Below are positions 1 to 9,834 of a stretch of DNA of 64,000 nucleotides, piece after piece. Source of the DNA: Mannheimia haemolytica (GTDB lineage Bacteria; Pseudomonadota; Gammaproteobacteria; Enterobacterales; Pasteurellaceae); assembly GCA_900638155.1 (NCBI GenBank), contig LR134495.1, forward strand, positions 1,984,001-2,048,000, given 5' to 3'. The translations under genes were made by a program, and so were the position numbers. The notes beneath the pieces were generated by a model that saw only the letters and a list, made by a program, of their open reading frames with translations, was not told the origin of the DNA and ran no database searches. The first letter of the stretch is position 1; each line of letters opens with the position of its first letter.

Positions 1-713
1 GCATCGATCATATTCTCGGCTTTGCCCGTATGTGGTGGGTGGCGAACGGTGAATCGGCAAAAGAAGGGATTTATGTCTGTTATCCGCTCGAAGATTTGCT
101 TTCTATTTTGGCATTAGAAAGCCAACGTCACCAATGTTTAGTGATTGCAGAGGCACTTGGCATTGTGCCTGAAGGCATTTTGGACTCTCTCGAGCAAAAG
201 GGCATTTTTGCCTACAATGTTTTTTATTTTGAAAAGGCAGAAAACGCGTTTAAACCGCTGGAAAATTATCCTTACCAAGCGATGACAACTCTAAGCACCC
301 ACGATTTACCGACCATTCAAGGCTATTGGAAAGGCTATGATTTTGAGCTAGGCGAAAAATTTGACACTTACCCAAGCAAAGCCGTATTAAGAAAGCTAAA
401 AGAAGAGCGTTCGTACGACCGCTTGAATATTCGCAATGCGGTAGAAAAAGTGATGGAACTCGAGCCAAATGAAGTCGGGGTCACAATGAAATTTACCCAC
501 CAATTACAACGCTATGTGGCTCACACTCACAGTGCATTGTTCGGCACACAGCCCGAAGATTGGCTCAATATGTTAGAGCCGGTGAACATTCCGGGAACCA
601 GTAGCGAATACCCTAACTGGAGAAGAAAATTATCCGCAACTACCGAACAGATTTTTGCAAATAAAGATATTCAACAGCTGCTAAAGGATATAAACAAAAT
701 TCGTAAAGGATAA
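1..713 (+). CDS. malQ: 4-alpha-glucanotransferase (amylomaltase), C-terminal part
   Basis: The reading frame is open from base 3 at the window edge and ends at 713, so only the C-terminal ~237 residues are present. The first codons read IDHILGFARMWW, matching the conserved RIDH segment of GH77 enzymes that contributes to the active site, and STHDLPTIQGYW is another conserved GH77 block. MalQ transfers alpha-1,4-glucan segments between maltodextrins in the cytoplasm during maltose and glycogen metabolism. The Met at base 30 lies inside the domain and is not the true start. The gene runs convergently toward pnuC and ends just before a paired-USS hairpin. The rest of any mal or glg operon is outside the window. 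Identification is from recognised family motifs. Confidence 0.9.
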   Translation, partial: IDHILGFARMWWVANGESAKEGIYVCYPLEDLLSILALESQRHQCLVIAEALGIVPEGILDSLEQKGIFAYNVFYFEKAENAFKPLENYPYQAMTTLSTHDLPTIQGYWKGYDFELGEKFDTYPSKAVLRKLKEERSYDRLNIRNAVEKVMELEPNEVGVTMKFTHQLQRYVAHTHSALFGTQPEDWLNMLEPVNIPGTSSEYPNWRRKLSATTEQIFANKDIQQLLKDINKIRKG

Positions 714-715
714 TA

Positions 716-763
716 ACAAGCGGTCATTTTTAGGTAAATTTTTACCAAAAAATGACCGCTTGT
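716..763. terminator. Paired inverted uptake sequences acting as bidirectional terminator
   Basis: ACAAGCGGTCATTTTT at 716 is followed after a short loop by its inverse ending ACCGCTTGT at 763. The stem is about 16 bp, with T- and A-runs at the loop side. It lies exactly between convergent malQ and pnuC. Inverted USS pairs as terminators are well known in Pasteurellaceae. Confidence 0.75.
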
Positions 764-766
764 GAA

Positions 767-1504
767 TTAAATCTCTTGCTGATGATTCCTGTGTAGTTTG
801 ATCCAGTTGTAATAACCATAAATGGAGTTACATAAATACATCACATACATCACCAACAGTGGCAAGCTGGTTTCGCCGTTTTGGAAGTACATTGCCGTCC
901 ATAAAGAAATGGTCATAATATTCACGATAATCCACAATGCCCATTGCTCACGGTAGCGAAGTACCATCAGAATTTGTGCCACGATCGAAATAACCACTGT
1001 TGCACCATCTAATATAGCTAACGCACTGCCTAAATATTTAAGCAATTCAATATAAAGAAATGTGCCGATAATAGTGGTAATGGCGACAATCACCCACTGT
1101 TTTGCGGTTAAAGCTTTAGCAATTACCTCTTCCACACCGGCATTATTTACCGTGTTTTCGCTGGTCATATTTTTACGCCAAAAATAGAAACCGATAAATT
1201 GCACCGGCACATATACAAGTAAATTCAGCATCATTTCACCATATAACTGAAACGTATAAGAGATATAAGCATAAAGCGAAACGGAAATTAAGCCGAATAG
1301 ATAGTTACTGATTTTTCCTTTACCGACAAATACCACGCATAAAATACCTGTTATTGCCGCAATGGTTGCAATCCAAGTATCAGGTTGATAAATAAAAATA
1401 CCGATTTGAATCGCTAAAAAAGCAATCAACCAACTTGCCTCAAAAGTGGTCCAACCACTAAAAAACTCTTGTTTTAACTTAGTTGAAAAAGATGAACAGC
1501 CCAT
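767..1504 (-). CDS. pnuC: Nicotinamide riboside transporter PnuC
   Basis: This 245-residue inner-membrane protein has about seven hydrophobic segments and ends in the PnuC-like tail YGYYNWIKLHR. It carries the conserved YREQWALWIIVNI region seen in PnuC proteins. PnuC imports nicotinamide riboside by facilitated diffusion, with trapping by cytoplasmic phosphorylation. This matters in Pasteurellaceae because several members cannot make NAD de novo. A strong ribosome-binding site (GGAGGAAAT) precedes the ATG at 1504. The gene is monocistronic, divergent from the adhesin gene across a 391-base AT-rich gap. No NAD-related riboswitch or clear NadR operator was recognised upstream. The length fits the family (about 220-260 residues). 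Confidence 0.88.
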   Translation of the reverse strand: MGCSSFSTKLKQEFFSGWTTFEASWLIAFLAIQIGIFIYQPDTWIATIAAITGILCVVFVGKGKISNYLFGLISVSLYAYISYTFQLYGEMMLNLLVYVPVQFIGFYFWRKNMTSENTVNNAGVEEVIAKALTAKQWVIVAITTIIGTFLYIELLKYLGSALAILDGATVVISIVAQILMVLRYREQWALWIIVNIMTISLWTAMYFQNGETSLPLLVMYVMYLCNSIYGYYNWIKLHRNHQQEI

Positions 1505-1895
1505 ATTTCCTCCATATAAAGTGAAGTATTCTTTTCAAATTCTAAGTTATTTAAATTAAGAAATCAAAATACAGAGTACCTTTTGATAAATATACGAAAC
1601 ATTTATTATATTAATAAACCTATATTTAATTGGCATTTAACTAAATCAGTGTTTTTTAAAACTAAAAAACATACAAAAAACCAAATAAAACTCTACATTC
1701 CACCTCAATATTAGTACAAAACATAAAATTATAAAATAATACATTTATATCAAAAAATTGCTATATTTATTCCTAAAAAGCCACTATTTACACCATAAAA
1801 CCTCACCTATATAATTTTTTCAGCCTATCTGCATATATTAGCTAGGCAATACTCAAATCATTAAAATTATTAAAAATAAGAACAGGAGTAGTTCT
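1505..1895. other. AT-rich divergent intergenic region, pnuC / adhesin
   Basis: This 391-base gap holds no convincing gene. It is very AT-rich. It contains one perfect inverted repeat, TGTTTTTT (1650-1657) and AAAAAACA (1664-1671) with a 6-base spacer, a possible regulator site. The adhesin ribosome-binding site AGGAG is at 1884-1888. No confident -35/-10 pair was assigned. Confidence 0.5.
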
Positions 1896-4800
1896 ATGAA
1901 TAAAATTTATCGCATTGTTTGGAACCATGCAAAACGAACTTGGATTGTTGCTTCTGAATTATCAAGAAGTGCTAATAAATCTAATGCAACAAATACATCA
2001 CTAACCACTAATATTATTAAACTTAGCACACTAAGTCTTGCGCTTTCTGCAGGTTTTGCAATTGCTGCAACCTATTCACCAACCTATGGGACCATACCAG
2101 ATAATAACCCACAAACATCTATCGCAATTGGTGATGGATCTAAAGTTAACTCAACACTAGTAAGTACAATAACAGGCTTAGAAGGAAATAGCGGTAAAGT
2201 TTCTACCGCATTAGGGTATAACACAACCGCGACAGCCGATTTTTCAACTGCATTAGGAGGCTTTGCTAACGCTAGTTTTGCTTCAACAGCTGTTGGTGGA
2301 CAAGCCACTGCCGATAAACGTTCCGTAGCAGTAGGGTACAATGCAACCGCAATGGGCTTACGTGAAGTTTTTATTGGCGATCATGCCGGATTAAATCACT
2401 CTAACAGCACAGAATACAATATTGGTATTGGTTATTCGGCTAGCTCTAATGTAACAGGAAACAATACGATTTCTATTGGTAATACTGCTGGAGACGGTAC
2501 TAGTGGTAGCCACAATATTGCAATTGGTACTTATGCTAATGCAAAACTAGCAGGACCTACTACAAATGTAACCAGTGATAATAATATCGCTATCGGTAAT
2601 TCCGCTCTTGCAAATGGTGTTAATAATTACAAAACTACAGCAGCAACAGGAGAAACGGTAATAGGAAAAGCAACTGCTGTAGGTAGTCATGCCAATGCAA
2701 CCGGCATTGTTAGCTCCGCCTATGGTGCTGAAGCTAACGCAACAGCTATTCACTCCACAGCAATTGGTTATGAAGCAAAGACTTCAGGCCATGGTGCAAC
2801 CTCATTAGGTTATTATGCAAATGCAACAGCAAATTTAACGACTGCTGTTGGTACTAGTGCAAGTGCAACCAACGATTATGCTTCTGCATTTGGCCGTGAA
2901 GCCAATGCAAGTGGAGGTTCAGCAACCGCTTTAGGCAATCGAGCTACTGCATCAGGCGCGGCTTCTGTTGCACTAGGGGTAAGCGCTAAAGCAACAAATC
3001 AACGCACAATTGCAATTGGAGAATCATCAAATGCTTCCGGCTTTAATGCAACCGCTATAGGTCGAAATGCCACTGCTGAACATACTGATTCGATAGCGCT
3101 AGGTAGCAACTCAGTTACAGCTATAGCCATACCAACTACAAATGCAACTGTAAATGGTATTACATATAGTGACTTTGCCGGAACAAATCCAATTGCTACA
3201 GTAAGTATTGGGGCGGAAGGCAAAGAGAGAACTATCACCAATGTTGCTGCAGGACGTATATCTTTAAGCTCTACAGATGCCATAAACGGTTCACAATTAT
3301 ATTTAACACAACAAGCTATAGGTAATGTTGCTGCAACAACCGCAAATATCTTAGGTGGTGGGGCAGCTGTTACTGAAAATGGAAATATCACTTTCCCAAC
3401 CTACGCTTTAGTGAATGGCACACCAGATGCAGATAAAGAAGGCAAACAAGGGAAATACACTACTGTTTCTGCAGCACTAAGCGCATTAAACACAGCGGTG
3501 ATCAGCCCGTTAACCTTTGCCGGTGATACAGGGACTAATTTTGAGCGCCATCTAGGTTCAACAGTCAAGTTCGAAGGCGGATCTACAGGCATATTAACCG
3601 AGAATAATATTGGTGTTGTAGCTGATGGCAATAGTACTTTAACCATAAAATTAGCAGAAAAAGTTAACTTAGGCGCTAATGGTTCATTAACAACAGGTGA
3701 TACCGTTGTTAACAATACAGGTATCACCATCGCTAACGGCGTTGCAGACAAACCGGTAAGTCTTACTAAATCTGGCTTAGATAATGGCGGTAATAAAATC
3801 GCCAATGTTGCCGCAGGCGATGTAGATACTGATGCGGTCAATGTCAGTCAACTCAAACAAGCTATCAGCAAATTTGCAACTCATTATGTTAGTATTTCAG
3901 ATGATGGCATTCAACGTGCTAACTATGATAATTCAGGCTCTAGCGGTGTTAATTCAATGGCTATCGGCGTTGCAACAAGTGCTAATGGTGAGCTGGCAAC
4001 CGCATTAGGCTCTGAAGCAGAAGCAAACGGTGAACGTACAACTGCAGTTGGTCCTCGCGCAACAGCTGATGGTATGAATGCAACTTCTATAGGCTACAAT
4101 GCGAATGCAAATGCAACAAATGCCCTAGCGGTTGGTTCTGCAGCCAATGCAAATGCTGATACCTCAACAGCTATTGGTACAGCTTCAACAGCGACAGCTA
4201 CCCGTGCAACTGCATTAGGCTCTAAATCTGAAGCTACCGGTGAAAATTCAACCGCTGTAGGTTATGAAGCAAGTTCAATCGGTGCAGGTTCTCTTGCTGC
4301 AGGCTATAACGCAAATGCTTCGGGTACACAGTCAACCGCTTTAGGTAACTCTGCTAATGCAGGTGGAATATGGTCAACTTCTGTGGGTAGAAATGCCAAT
4401 GCTACAGGTAGCTCTGCGATTGCTTTAGGTAATAGTGCAAATGCAGCCGGTGTAGCTTCTATTGCATTAGGTGTTTCATCACAAGCAACAACAACTGCTG
4501 CAGTGGCTCTTGGCCAAAATGCAAAAGCAACACACCAAGGTTCTGTTGCATTAGGTACTAACTCTGAAACAGTAGCCACAGTTGCAACAAAAAGTGCAAC
4601 GCTAAATGGCAATACATACACATTTGCAGGTACTACGCCAAGCTCAACTGTAAGTATTGGTTCTGTAGGCAATGAACGTACTTTAACGAATGTTGCAGCT
4701 GGTCGTATTTCGGACTCATCAACGGATGCCATCAACGGTTCACAACTTTATGCTGCTTACACCGAAATTGATGGTTTAAATACGAAAGTGGATGAGTTAA

Positions 4801-6005
4801 GTAATGGCGCACTTACTTTTGTAGATGATGCTGGTACTGAAATTGTTCGTAAATTAGGTGCTTCTCTGAATGTTAAAGGTGGAGCCGATGCAACCATATT
4901 GACTGATAATAATATCGGTGTAGTGGCAACAGATGCTAACACATTAACAGTTAAATTAACGAAAGACATTGATTTAACTCCTGCCGGCTCCGTAGCTGTT
5001 GGTAATTCAAAACTAAATAACAACGGCTTAACCATTAATAATGGCCCAAGTGTCACAATGACAGGTGTCGATGCTGGCAAATTAAAAATAACTAATGTAG
5101 CTGATGGTGATATTTCACCTATCTCAGCAGATGCAGTTAATGGCAGCCAACTTTACGATACGGCAAATACTATTGCTACCGCTTTAGGTGGTAATTCAAG
5201 TGTAAATGCAAATGGTGCTGTTTCAGCCCCAAGCTATACTGTGGTTGATGGCGTTCCTACAAATGAGGTTAGTAAAACGGTCAATAATGTAGGCTCTGCA
5301 ATTACTGCGTTAAATGATGCAGTAACCAGCCCACTAACATTTGCAGGTGATACCGGCACGCCATCTCAACGTAAATTAGGTTCTACTGTTACAGTAAAAG
5401 GTGGGATATCTAACGAATCACAACTAACTGATAATAATATCGGGGTTATTTCAAATGGTAATGGTTCATTAACGGTTAAATTAGCTAAAGATATTAAAGT
5501 TAATTCTGTCACAGCTCAAACAGTAACAGCTAACATTGCTGTAGCCGATACTGTTAAGACTGGTGATACAACCATTGATACTAATGGATTAACTATTGTA
5601 GGGGGACCGAGTATAACTAAAACAGGTATTAATGCAGCAGGAACAAAAGTGACTAACGTAAAAGCAGGAACTGAAGATACTGATGCAGTTAACTTTAGCC
5701 AATTAAAAGCAACAGAAAAAAATATCAATAATAAGATCAATAATATTGATTCAAAAGTAAACAAAGTTGATAAACGTTTACGCGCTGGTATTGCTGGTGC
5801 AACTGCAACCGCAGGTTTACCGCAAGCATATCTACCAGGTAAAAGTATGTTAGCAACGGCTGGAGGTACATACCGTAATGAAGCTGCAATCGCAGTAGGT
5901 TATTCTCGGATTTCAGATAACGGGAAGGTTATCTATAAATTAACTGGGAACAGCAATACCAGAGGCGACTTTGGTGGTAGTATTGGCATGGGTTATCAAT
6001 GGTAA
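1896..6005 (+). CDS. Trimeric autotransporter adhesin (YadA/Hia family)
   Basis: This 1369-residue surface adhesin (type Vc secretion) begins with an extended signal peptide region (MNKIYRIVWNHAKRTWIVASE), followed by a hydrophobic signal core ending near AGFAIAA. Two YadA-like head regions rich in A-I/L-G-x-x-A-x-A repeats span about residues 60-430 and 665-915. Each is closed by a neck motif of the type AGRIS-SSTDAINGSQLY (about 451 and 934). Three related stalk modules with TFAGDTGT...NNIGVV...LTVKL lie near 537, 970 and 1145. DAVNxSQLK connectors precede a short coiled coil and the YadA anchor (about 1293-1369, ending GMGYQW), which forms the 12-strand trimeric barrel. A ribosome-binding site AGGAG lies 7 bases before the ATG. 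The frame is intact. Ligand specificity cannot be read from the sequence. Confidence 0.93.
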   Translation: MNKIYRIVWNHAKRTWIVASELSRSANKSNATNTSLTTNIIKLSTLSLALSAGFAIAATYSPTYGTIPDNNPQTSIAIGDGSKVNSTLVSTITGLEGNSGKVSTALGYNTTATADFSTALGGFANASFASTAVGGQATADKRSVAVGYNATAMGLREVFIGDHAGLNHSNSTEYNIGIGYSASSNVTGNNTISIGNTAGDGTSGSHNIAIGTYANAKLAGPTTNVTSDNNIAIGNSALANGVNNYKTTAATGETVIGKATAVGSHANATGIVSSAYGAEANATAIHSTAIGYEAKTSGHGATSLGYYANATANLTTAVGTSASATNDYASAFGREANASGGSATALGNRATASGAASVALGVSAKATNQRTIAIGESSNASGFNATAIGRNATAEHTDSIALGSNSVTAIAIPTTNATVNGITYSDFAGTNPIATVSIGAEGKERTITNVAAGRISLSSTDAINGSQLYLTQQAIGNVAATTANILGGGAAVTENGNITFPTYALVNGTPDADKEGKQGKYTTVSAALSALNTAVISPLTFAGDTGTNFERHLGSTVKFEGGSTGILTENNIGVVADGNSTLTIKLAEKVNLGANGSLTTGDTVVNNTGITIANGVADKPVSLTKSGLDNGGNKIANVAAGDVDTDAVNVSQLKQAISKFATHYVSISDDGIQRANYDNSGSSGVNSMAIGVATSANGELATALGSEAEANGERTTAVGPRATADGMNATSIGYNANANATNALAVGSAANANADTSTAIGTASTATATRATALGSKSEATGENSTAVGYEASSIGAGSLAAGYNANASGTQSTALGNSANAGGIWSTSVGRNANATGSSAIALGNSANAAGVASIALGVSSQATTTAAVALGQNAKATHQGSVALGTNSETVATVATKSATLNGNTYTFAGTTPSSTVSIGSVGNERTLTNVAAGRISDSSTDAINGSQLYAAYTEIDGLNTKVDELSNGALTFVDDAGTEIVRKLGASLNVKGGADATILTDNNIGVVATDANTLTVKLTKDIDLTPAGSVAVGNSKLNNNGLTINNGPSVTMTGVDAGKLKITNVADGDISPISADAVNGSQLYDTANTIATALGGNSSVNANGAVSAPSYTVVDGVPTNEVSKTVNNVGSAITALNDAVTSPLTFAGDTGTPSQRKLGSTVTVKGGISNESQLTDNNIGVISNGNGSLTVKLAKDIKVNSVTAQTVTANIAVADTVKTGDTTIDTNGLTIVGGPSITKTGINAAGTKVTNVKAGTEDTDAVNFSQLKATEKNINNKINNIDSKVNKVDKRLRAGIAGATATAGLPQAYLPGKSMLATAGGTYRNEAAIAVGYSRISDNGKVIYKLTGNSNTRGDFGGSIGMGYQW

Positions 6006-6037
6006 TTTTCCAATAGAAAATTGATTTATTGCTGAAT

Positions 6038-6077
6038 AAAAAAGGTTTACAGAGTTTCTGATCTGTAAACCTTTTTT
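6038..6077. terminator. Bidirectional intrinsic terminator
   Basis: AAAAAAGGTTTACAGA pairs perfectly with TCTGTAAACCTTTTTT across an 8-base loop. It lies between the convergent adhesin and SLC13 genes. The A-run/T-run symmetry suits termination on both strands. Confidence 0.85.
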
Positions 6078-6094
6078 CTATAATTATCTATCAA

Positions 6095-7867
6095 TTATGG
6101 ATTAAAAGGGAAGAAAATCGGAATTAATACTATCCCTAAAATCCAGTAGATTACATTTAGCGGTAAACCAATTTTAATGAAATCGGTAAATTTATAACCA
6201 CCTGCACCATATACCATCGTGTTGGTTTGGTAACCCACGGGGGTCATAAAGCTGGTTGCAGCCGCAAACATTACGGCAATAATGAATGGGGAAGCATCTA
6301 CCTCTAACATTTTAGCGGTAGAAACCGCAATAGGCGTAAGCAACACGGCAGTCCCTGCATTACTCATAAATTCGGTTAACACCATTGTCAGTAAATATAA
6401 TACAGCTAACACCACTAAAGGCCCGAACTCCCCTACTTTACCAAGCGTGTTATCAACAATAAATTGCGCCGCCCCACTATTTGCCATCGCTTCACCTAAT
6501 GGCAGTAATCCAGCTAAGACTAAGATGATTTTCCAGTCAATAGATTGATAGGCTTCTTCAGCCGTTAAACAACCGGCAACACACATCGCAACTGCACCAA
6601 TCAAGGCGCTCACTGAAATTGAAATCCAGCCTAATGCTGCTGTTGCCACCACCGAAACCATTACCCCTAAAGCAAATTTGCTTTTCCACGACTCCTCAGT
6701 TTTGACTAAATCAGAGGATAACACAATAAAGTCTTTATCTTGGCGTAACGTATCCATATCCTCTTTTGGTAATGTGAGTAATAAAATATCCCCCATTTTA
6801 AAAGCAGTGGTGCGTAAACGCTCACGAATTACTTTACTTTGGCGTTGAATGCCTAACACCGTTGCATTTTTATTCCAACGCTGTTGTAAAATAGGAATAG
6901 TCCCTCCTATCCAACGAGAGATCGGAGAAATCATCACTTCAGCCACCATCAAGTCTTCATCCAGATTATCTTCATCATTCTCACGGCGTCCATACACAAC
7001 GTGGTGCAATCCATATTTTTCTCGCACTTTTGCTAAATTTTCCGATTCACCCCGCAACAATAAAATATCGTGTTTTTGTAATACTTGATGACTCGGTGTC
7101 GATAATCTTTCCCCATCACGCAGAACACCGATAGTAAATAGATTAAATTCTTCATTTAATCCTGATTCAAAGGTACTTTTGCCAATTAATACAGAGTCTT
7201 TATTTACTTTAAGTTCAGAAACATATTTTCCAAACCCCTCACCATCTTCAAGTTGCAAATGTGATTCGGGTAATAAGAAACGGCTGGTCACTAATAAATA
7301 GGCAACCCCAACCACTAAAAAAATAATCCCCAAGGGGGCAAATTCAAACATACCAAAACCGGAATGCCCTTGCTTTTGAGCGATTGCATTAACTAATAAA
7401 TTAGTGGAGGTACCGATCAGTGTACAAACACCTGCCATTTGAGAAGAAAATGATAATGGAATAAGGGCTTTGGAAGGAGCCATTTTTATATTCTGTGCTG
7501 CGGCAATCACAATCGGAATTAATACTGCAACCACTGCCGTATTATTCACAAAAGGAGAAACAGCAGCATTTACGCCACAGAGTACAAGCAAGAATAACCA
7601 AGGGGATTTTACCTTAGCAAGTAAACTGCCTACGCTATCTAAAGCCCCACTATTTTGTAAACCAGCAGCTAATACAAACATTGCGGTTACGGTTACAGTA
7701 GCTGAGTTTGAAAATCCACTTAGGGCGGATTTGGTATCAACTTGCCCCAATAATACTAATGAACACAGTACCAAAATAGCGACAGCATCCATTCGCATTT
7801 TTTCAGTTGCAAATAAAAATACGGCAATCCCAGTAACTGCCAATGTTGCAACAATATCCCAAGACAT
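6095..7867 (-). CDS. SLC13/DASS-type anion permease with two TrkA-C domains
   Basis: This 590-residue inner-membrane transporter of the divalent anion:Na+ symporter type resembles H. influenzae HI0608. Hydrophobic blocks flank a central soluble region (about residues 200-390) with two RCK_C/TrkA-C-like modules (VLIGKSTFES...DILLLRG and ...TVLGIQR...GDILLLTLP). The repeated family signatures NSATVTVTAMFVLAAG and NAGTAVLLTPIA are visible. I place the start at 7867 (MSWDIVATL) because AAGGAG lies 5 bases upstream; a longer in-frame reading to 7912 lacks this support. The substrate (sulfate, dicarboxylate or other) cannot be fixed from the sequence. It is transcribed away from rluB, separated from it by a short gap, and shares a terminator with the adhesin gene. 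Confidence 0.85.
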   Translation of the reverse strand: MSWDIVATLAVTGIAVFLFATEKMRMDAVAILVLCSLVLLGQVDTKSALSGFSNSATVTVTAMFVLAAGLQNSGALDSVGSLLAKVKSPWLFLLVLCGVNAAVSPFVNNTAVVAVLIPIVIAAAQNIKMAPSKALIPLSFSSQMAGVCTLIGTSTNLLVNAIAQKQGHSGFGMFEFAPLGIIFLVVGVAYLLVTSRFLLPESHLQLEDGEGFGKYVSELKVNKDSVLIGKSTFESGLNEEFNLFTIGVLRDGERLSTPSHQVLQKHDILLLRGESENLAKVREKYGLHHVVYGRRENDEDNLDEDLMVAEVMISPISRWIGGTIPILQQRWNKNATVLGIQRQSKVIRERLRTTAFKMGDILLLTLPKEDMDTLRQDKDFIVLSSDLVKTEESWKSKFALGVMVSVVATAALGWISISVSALIGAVAMCVAGCLTAEEAYQSIDWKIILVLAGLLPLGEAMANSGAAQFIVDNTLGKVGEFGPLVVLAVLYLLTMVLTEFMSNAGTAVLLTPIAVSTAKMLEVDASPFIIAVMFAAATSFMTPVGYQTNTMVYGAGGYKFTDFIKIGLPLNVIYWILGIVLIPIFFPFNP

Positions 7868-7932
7868 AAATACTCCTTTTTCGAAAGAAAATAGCTGCAT
7901 TAGCAGAACCAATGCAGCCCAAAAGATGGTGT

Positions 7933-9000
7933 TTAGCCACGATATTTTTGATGTTGTTTTACCGCTTTACGAATTTGGCGGATATTGGTTCGGCGGCGGT
8001 TTGCCCCTACTTCCACTTTCGTTTCGGTTTCAGGCGGTAACCCTACCAGCTCACGCAAGTAATTAACTTGTTCTAAGCCCATTTCTTCCCAGCCGCCACG
8101 CGGTAAAGCTTTATCTAATTTGATATTGCCGTAACGGATACGAATCAAACGGCTGACTTCTACCCCTTGAGATTCCCACAAGCGGCGAACCTCACGGTTA
8201 CGCCCTTCGGTTAAAGTTACATCAAACCATTGGTTCAAGCCTGTGCCACCCACAACCTTAATTTGTTTAAAGTTTGCCGGCCCGTCTTCCAACTGAACCC
8301 CTTTGCGTAAGCGTTGTAACATCGCATCGTCAATGTTGCCGAACACACGCACCGAATATTCACGTTCGACTTCACGGCTTGGGTGCATTAAACGGTTGGC
8401 TAATTCACCATCGGTAGTGAACAATAATAAGCCTGAGGTGTTAATATCTAACCGCCCGACTGCAATCCAACGTGCACCACTTAAACGAGGTAAGCGGTCA
8501 AATACGGTGGCACGTCCTTCCGGATCGGAACGGGTGCAAAGCTCCCCTTCCGGTTTGTAATACATCAATACACGGCAGATCTCTTTTTGTGCCGGCATTA
8601 AATTAACCAAATGCCCGTCAATGCGAATTTTAGTCGATGAGCTCACTTGCACACGATCACCAAGGGTAGCTATTTTACCGTCCACGCTCACACGTCCGGC
8701 AGCGATAATCTCTTCTAATTCACGGCGAGAACCTTGCCCTGCTCGTGCTAAGATTTTTTGTAGCTTTTCGCCGACTACTTTGGCTTTTTTCTCTTGAGAT
8801 GCCACTCCACTAGCGGTCGTTTTTTCCACTTTTTTTGCAATTCTCTGCGTTAATGGCTTAGAAGTTGGACGCGATAGCTTTTCTGAGGTTTTGCCAAATT
8901 TGCGTTCAGATTTTTGCTCTTCTTTTTTAAATGAGGGACGGCTTTCACCACGTTTATCTGAACGGAAAGTCGCAGTTGATTTTTTTTGAAAAGTTGTCAT
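7933..9000 (-). CDS. rluB: 23S rRNA pseudouridine(2605) synthase RluB
   Basis: This 355-residue RsuA-family enzyme converts U2605-equivalent uridine of 23S rRNA to pseudouridine. An N-terminal Lys/Arg/Ser-rich low-complexity tail (about 1-75) precedes an S4-like RNA-binding domain ([23 protein letters not shown]). The catalytic domain follows with [12 protein letters not shown], whose Asp is the catalytic residue, and with [10 protein letters not shown] near the C-terminal side. The tail is longer than the bare S4 + catalytic core, as is usual for RluB. AAGGAAC sits 3 bases before the ATG at 9000. Upstream lies an inverted repeat, then yciO on the same strand. Confidence 0.9.
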   Translation of the reverse strand: MTTFQKKSTATFRSDKRGESRPSFKKEEQKSERKFGKTSEKLSRPTSKPLTQRIAKKVEKTTASGVASQEKKAKVVGEKLQKILARAGQGSRRELEEIIAAGRVSVDGKIATLGDRVQVSSSTKIRIDGHLVNLMPAQKEICRVLMYYKPEGELCTRSDPEGRATVFDRLPRLSGARWIAVGRLDINTSGLLLFTTDGELANRLMHPSREVEREYSVRVFGNIDDAMLQRLRKGVQLEDGPANFKQIKVVGGTGLNQWFDVTLTEGRNREVRRLWESQGVEVSRLIRIRYGNIKLDKALPRGGWEEMGLEQVNYLRELVGLPPETETKVEVGANRRRTNIRQIRKAVKQHQKYRG

Positions 9001-9041
9001 AAAGTTCCTTTTGTCGCTTTCACAAGCGTCTGAGTATTTTG

Positions 9042-9208
9042 CTCTCTCCCCTTGTGGGAGAGAGACCGAAAAAGACTTCGTTCAGAAGGATTTTTCAGAG
9101 AGGGGAAAGTTTCATTTGCAACATTTTTACAAAAAATAACCGCTTCCCTTCTCCCTGCTTTTTTTCTGAACGAAGAAAAATCTGTCCCTCTTCCACAAGG
9201 GGAGAGGG
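9042..9208. repeat. Long imperfect inverted repeat, MITE-like
   Basis: Arms 9042-9087 and 9164-9208 are imperfect inverses of each other (roughly 80 percent by eye), each carrying CTCTCCCCTTGTGG and CTTCGTTCAGAA cores. The inner ~75 bases include TTGCAACATTTTTAC and a partial USS. Several short ORFs across this element (8997-9279) are by-products of its symmetry, not genes. Confidence 0.75.
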
Positions 9209-9216
9209 TAACTATA

Positions 9217-9834
9217 TTAATTAAACGGTGTTGGATCGCCCGATCCTTCTCGAATAATAACCGGCACGTCATCGGTTAAGTCAACTACCGTTGTAGGCTG
9301 CTGCCCTAAATAACCACCGTGGATAATTAAATCCACCCGATTTTGCAAATGATCCCGAATTTCATCAGGGTCTGACTCGGTCATTTCCGTCTCCGGCAAC
9401 ATTAAAGAGCAGGAAAGAATCGGCTCACCTAAGGCAGAAATTAACGCCAAGGCAATCGCATTATCCGGCACACGAATCCCCACTGTTTTACGTTTTGTCA
9501 TCAGCCTGCGAGGAAGTTCCTTGGTTGCCGGCAGAATAAAAGTATAAGGATTCGGGGTATTATTCTTAATTAAGCGATAGGCTTGATTATTGACCAACGC
9601 GTAGATAGAAAGCTCGGATAAATCACTACAAACTAAGGTAAAATTGTGATTTTCCGGCAATTTACGAATTGCTACAATTCTATCCATTGCGTGCTTATCG
9701 CCCATTGCACAACCGAGAGCATAGCCTGAATCGGTAGGGTAAACAATTACGCCACCGTTTCGAATAATCTCTACCGCTTGGTTAATTAAGCGTTGCTGTG
9801 GGTTATCGGGGTGGATATAAAAAAATTGTGTCAT
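9217..9834 (-). CDS. yciO: YciO, Sua5/YrdC/TsaC-family protein
   Basis: This 205-residue cytoplasmic protein is nearly collinear with E. coli YciO: QFFYIHPDNPQQRLINQA at the N-terminus, then PTDSGYALGC, KNNTPNPYTFILPAT and VDLIIHGGYLGQQPTTVVDL. The fold is the YrdC-type dsRNA-binding/threonylcarbamoyl-AMP synthase fold. YciO is a paralogue of TsaC and its physiological role is less certain, so a role in t6A tRNA modification should not be assumed. The gene ends just after the inverted repeat that separates it from rluB. It is divergent from trpE. Confidence 0.9.
   Translation of the reverse strand: MTQFFYIHPDNPQQRLINQAVEIIRNGGVIVYPTDSGYALGCAMGDKHAMDRIVAIRKLPENHNFTLVCSDLSELSIYALVNNQAYRLIKNNTPNPYTFILPATKELPRRLMTKRKTVGIRVPDNAIALALISALGEPILSCSLMLPETEMTESDPDEIRDHLQNRVDLIIHGGYLGQQPTTVVDLTDDVPVIIREGSGDPTPFN

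Noticed and set aside
1650..1671. NadR operator for pnuC
   Set aside because: The inverted repeat TGTTTTTT-N6-AAAAAACA does not fit the TGTTTA-N6-TAAACA pattern well enough.
8997..9279. Short ORFs on both strands between rluB and yciO
   Set aside because: They lie in a palindromic element, mirror each other and have no family features.
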